Of a DNA stretch of 64,000 nt, positions 61,348 through 64,000 are shown piece by piece. The notes beneath the pieces were generated by a model, which saw only the letters and a list, made by a program, of their open reading frames with translations, ran no database searches and was not told the DNA's origin. The first letter of the stretch is position 1. Every line of letters starts with the position of its first letter. This DNA is from Flavobacterium fontis (GTDB lineage: Bacteria; Bacteroidota; Bacteroidia; Flavobacteriales; Flavobacteriaceae): NCBI RefSeq assembly GCF_900129405.1, contig NZ_FQVQ01000003.1, positions 124,001-188,000 on the forward strand. Direction: 5' to 3'. Made by a program: the position numbers and the translations under genes.

Positions 61348-62928
61348 ATGCGTATTCCTAAAATTTACATACCGTTTCTTTTTTTCTCCTGTGTGGCGCT
61401 CGGCATCGTCATAGGTGGACTCGTGAACTATCCGATTCCTGCCAAAGTGACAAAGCAAGAGTACCGCAGTAAACTCAATCGGTTGTTGAATTTTATCGAG
61501 AACGAGTATGTAGATGAGGTAAAAACCGACTCTATCGTCGATGTTACGGTGACGGGTATTTTAGCCAATTTAGATCCGCATTCGGTGTATGTTACCCCCC
61601 AAGAACAAACGCTGTTGGCCGATAATATGCGCGGCGATTTTGTAGGCATTGGGATTAATTTTTATACCTACAATGATTCGATTGCAGTGATCAAACCCAT
61701 TCCGGGGGGACCCGCAGAAAAAGCTGGAATCCAAGCGGGAGACCGAATATTGTATGCGGGAAAAAAACCTTTATTTGGGAAAAAATTAAAATCCGAGTCG
61801 TTGTACAATACGTTGAGAGGCGAACCCTTATCCAAGATTCAACTGACCGTATATCGCAAGAAAACGCGCAAAACATTTACCACCCAAGTCATTCGCGACG
61901 TTATCCCATTGAAAAGTGTGGAAGTTGCCCTTCTCCTCGATGGGAACACGGGTTATATCAAAATTGAACGTTTTGCCGAAACGACCGGAGAAGAGTTTCA
62001 TGAAGCCTTGCTCCAGTTGAAAAAGAAAGGCATGCGCGCACTTATTATTGATGTACGCGAAAACGGCGGCGGGGTGATGGAATCAGCGATTGCTATTGCC
62101 GATGAACTGCTTCCCGAAAATGATTTAATTGTTTTTACCAAAAATAAAAAAGGCGCGGTTGAAAAAATGTATGCCACCGAGGAAGGTTTGTTTGAATCGG
62201 GGAAAGTAACCGTGCTCATCGATGAAAATTCAGCCTCGGCGAGTGAAATTCTAGCCGGAGCGATTCAAGATAATGATCGCGGGCAAATTGTGGGAAGACG
62301 CTCTTTTGGCAAGGGATTGGTGCAACGAGAAATGAATTTTGACGACGGTTCGGCAGTGCGTTTAACCGTTGCACGTTATTTTACTCCCAGTGGCCGTTCG
62401 ATACAAAAACCCTACAAAAAAGGCGAGTCCGAAGCCTACCATGGGGAATACGAACACCGCTACGAATCGGGTGAACTCACACAACCCCAAAAGGTTAAAG
62501 TAGCCGATTCACTCAAGTTTAAAACCAAGAAAGGCCGAACGGTGTATGGGGGAGGCGGCATTGTTCCCGATGTTTTTGTTCCCCTAGAAAGTGCTGTGGG
62601 CGAAGAAAATGTAGCCTATGTTTTGAAAACGGGTATTGTAGGCCATTTTGTATTTGAACAATTGGACAACAACCGCAATCGATTTGCGGGCTGGACCTTT
62701 GAGCAGTTTCAAAAAAACTATGAAACAACAGCCGATTTTTTGCCTGAATTTGAAAAGTATATGGAAAAGTCTGGAGTTCAAATGCAGTGGGAAAAAAGTA
62801 AATCCCTAGTGCAACGGTATGTAAAAGCCGAATTTGCTCGACAGTTGTTTGGGGATACTGCCTACTACAAAATCATTCTCCAAGAAGACCCTATGTTAAA
62901 AAAAGCGGGCGTTGTGCGTATTCGTTAG
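61348..62928 (+). CDS. C-terminal processing peptidase, S41 family
   Basis: A 526-residue exported serine protease with an N-terminal membrane anchor (about 8-27), a PDZ domain (about 95-175: GDFVGIGINFYTYND and GIQAGDRILYAG) and a catalytic Ser/Lys dyad S297 (ENSASASEILAGA) and K322 (RRSFGKGLVQ). Such proteases trim the C-termini of periplasmic proteins. The last four bases overlap the convergent oxidoreductase gene. Confidence 0.93.
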   Translation: MRIPKIYIPFLFFSCVALGIVIGGLVNYPIPAKVTKQEYRSKLNRLLNFIENEYVDEVKTDSIVDVTVTGILANLDPHSVYVTPQEQTLLADNMRGDFVGIGINFYTYNDSIAVIKPIPGGPAEKAGIQAGDRILYAGKKPLFGKKLKSESLYNTLRGEPLSKIQLTVYRKKTRKTFTTQVIRDVIPLKSVEVALLLDGNTGYIKIERFAETTGEEFHEALLQLKKKGMRALIIDVRENGGGVMESAIAIADELLPENDLIVFTKNKKGAVEKMYATEEGLFESGKVTVLIDENSASASEILAGAIQDNDRGQIVGRRSFGKGLVQREMNFDDGSAVRLTVARYFTPSGRSIQKPYKKGESEAYHGEYEHRYESGELTQPQKVKVADSLKFKTKKGRTVYGGGGIVPDVFVPLESAVGEENVAYVLKTGIVGHFVFEQLDNNRNRFAGWTFEQFQKNYETTADFLPEFEKYMEKSGVQMQWEKSKSLVQRYVKAEFARQLFGDTAYYKIILQEDPMLKKAGVVRIR

Positions 62929-63536
62929 CGGTTCACGCTATCATGCACTTGCACCGGAATCCCATCGTTCCATTCGGTCAAAATATCTGTCGCTACCGAG
63001 GCGCCACTTCCTGCGGCTATAGGCAATTGACTCCGCCACCCGGCTAAGGTTCCACAAACATACAATCCCGGTTTTACCACATGATCGGTGTTGCGCAATT
63101 GCAACCGGTTTTTGTCGGGATGGGCTTTTTGATGCGGGATAACATACGATTCCAGTCCCGCAATGGGAAACGGATTTCCAGCTCCAATAGCGATGACTAC
63201 ACGACGACTTTCCAAAATTTCGCCCGTATGGGTTGTTAGGGTAAACTGATTTAATTCGCCCGAAATCGCTGTGATTTTCAGGGTTTCGAGTTGAATGACA
63301 TGCGGATACACAGCTGCCAAATGCGTTTTACTTTCCGCCAACAACGATGCACCCGTGGTTCCTGCCGGAATACCATAGGCGTTATTGAAAACCGCATTTT
63401 GTAAAGAAGAAGCTTTTTGGTGCGTAATCACGCCAATTTTTTTATTGGCCGCAAAAGGTTTGTGTTGCGCCGAACCCAAGAGCAAGGCACACGACATTCC
63501 CGATACGCCACCGCCAATAATGAGTACGTCAAACAT
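62925..63536 (-). CDS. Small FAD/NAD(P)-dependent oxidoreductase, thioredoxin-reductase-like
   Basis: A 203-residue flavoprotein with the dinucleotide-binding GGGVSGMSCALLLG at the N-terminus and a second nucleotide region ending GLYVCGTLAGWRSQLPIAAGSGASVATDI, typical of the FAD domain of thioredoxin-reductase-like proteins. It lacks the full NADPH domain and a redox CxxC, so it is a short form whose partner is unknown. It is 1 bp behind a small membrane protein gene and probably co-transcribed. Confidence 0.85.
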   Translation of the reverse strand: MFDVLIIGGGVSGMSCALLLGSAQHKPFAANKKIGVITHQKASSLQNAVFNNAYGIPAGTTGASLLAESKTHLAAVYPHVIQLETLKITAISGELNQFTLTTHTGEILESRRVVIAIGAGNPFPIAGLESYVIPHQKAHPDKNRLQLRNTDHVVKPGLYVCGTLAGWRSQLPIAAGSGASVATDILTEWNDGIPVQVHDSVNR

Positions 63537-63537
63537 G

Positions 63538-63738
63538 TTATTGGTTTTTCATTTTCTCTTCGATGCGCTTCGACATTTTGAAAATCAAAAGAATAAAAAT
63601 AGCGCAAAACGAAGCTACGATTCCGATTAAGGCCACCAAACTGTTCCCTTCAAACGGACGGTCAAAATCCAACATCATCACATTAACGACCACTAATGCA
63701 ATGGCAATAAAGATTAATAAAGTGGTAAAGATTTTCAT
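63538..63738 (-). CDS. Small two-helix membrane protein of unknown function
   Basis: The 66 residues from MKIFTTLLIF contain two hydrophobic helices (about 3-21 and 34-53) and a charged C-terminus. ATG 63738 is chosen because a TAAATTTG box at 63757-63764 overlaps the longer frame. It is directly followed by the FAD oxidoreductase gene. No family recognised. Confidence 0.65.
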   Translation of the reverse strand: MKIFTTLLIFIAIALVVVNVMMLDFDRPFEGNSLVALIGIVASFCAIFILLIFKMSKRIEEKMKNQ

Positions 63739-63756
63739 TGTTTTACTTTCTGACGA

Positions 63757-63764
63757 CAAATTTA
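63757..63764 (-). promoter_or_regulatory. Putative -7 element TAAATTTG of the small membrane protein operon
   Basis: A perfect TAnnTTTG match on the minus strand 19 bp before the start at 63738. Confidence 0.45.
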
Positions 63765-63780
63765 ATCATTTATCGCGGGA

Positions 63781-64000
63781 CTAAAAGAGGGCTTTAACAT
63801 TAGAGGCAAATAATTTAACAGCAATCGCCAACAACACGACTCCAAAGGTTTTTCGAATAACGCCCAAACCATTTTTGCCCAAAAACTTTTCAATTTTTGC
63901 CGACGATTTCAATACACCGTAGACCAAAATCACGTTCAAAAAAATGGCAATCACAATATTGATAGAAGCATATTGCGACCGAAGCGATAGCAAGGTGGTC
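63781..64000 (-). CDS. MarC family integral membrane protein, C-terminal part
   Basis: The frame is open through the window edge, so only the last 72 residues are present. They match the MarC/UPF0056 C-terminus: TTLLSLRSQYASINIVIAI, a second helix with VYGVLKSSAKIEKFLG, and the ending GVVLLAIAVKLFASNVKAL. MarC proteins have six helices and an undefined role; the N-terminal part lies outside the window. Confidence 0.85.
   Translation of the reverse strand, partial: TTLLSLRSQYASINIVIAIFLNVILVYGVLKSSAKIEKFLGKNGLGVIRKTFGVVLLAIAVKLFASNVKALF

Overview
The window is a 64-kb chromosomal segment from a Bacteroidota bacterium, almost certainly a Flavobacteriia/Flavobacteriaceae member. The evidence is: promoters of the TTG-N17-23-TAnnTTTG type in front of many genes with few purine-rich ribosome-binding sites, a gliding-motility lipoprotein (GldD), a secreted protease carrying a type IX secretion (T9SS) sorting domain, TPR-type histidine kinases with one-domain response regulators, a BiP-like PBP1C/alpha-2-macroglobulin pair, and the characteristic flavobacterial gene neighbourhoods. 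Most of the window is core chromosome.

The first 8 kb are the unusual part. They hold a LytTR regulator whose receiver lacks the phospho-acceptor Asp (181-1212), a response regulator (1253-1915), a small exported protein (2030-2419), a candidate structured RNA or attenuator (about 2485-2664), a TPR histidine kinase (2672-4651), a tiny exported protein made of four identical 12-residue repeats (4896-5129), a second TPR histidine kinase (5206-7245) and its response regulator (7264-7932). The repeat peptide is preceded by three CATTCAC sites spaced exactly 21 bp apart. In both kinases the sensor half is very AT-rich while the catalytic half has normal composition. Together this looks like a candidate peptide-signalling locus whose signal and sensor parts are exchanged or evolve separately from the catalytic parts; the function is inferred, not shown.

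From 7.9 to 32 kb come housekeeping genes: thiL, lepA, dusB, a LolC/E-type permease, rbfA, methylmalonyl-CoA epimerase, a CAT-anticodon tRNA, a small sorting-signal protein, ribE and pdxA (divergent), the DUF177-rpmF-fabH-accB-accC lipid cluster, rpmA/rplU, a pair of M16 peptidases, an EamA transporter, an HMA-domain lipoprotein, gldD, ssb, mutY, an HU protein, an unannotated 30-residue basic protein and RNase G. The gldE gene normally found between ssb and gldD is missing and is replaced by a short region with a 79-bp inverted repeat.

From 32 to 41 kb lies the pbpC / alpha-2-macroglobulin pair, split by a REP-associated tyrosine transposase (RAYT) that is bracketed by two copies of a near-identical palindrome. 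From 41 to 64 kb follow tadA and dxs (divergent), an M36 metalloprotease with T9SS signal, a nucleotide cluster (nrdB-nrdA-dgt), a basic repeat protein, a large predicted outer-membrane protein, lysC, an acetyltransferase and M48 peptidase (translationally coupled), fbp, a TerB-like protein, a HupE/UreJ-like membrane protein, a dCMP-deaminase-like enzyme, a C-terminal processing protease, an FAD oxidoreductase, a small membrane protein and the C-terminal part of a MarC-family protein cut by the window end. Four copies of a GC-rich intergenic repeat (near 9.1, 11.2, 32.3 and 43.5 kb) are scattered through the core region.
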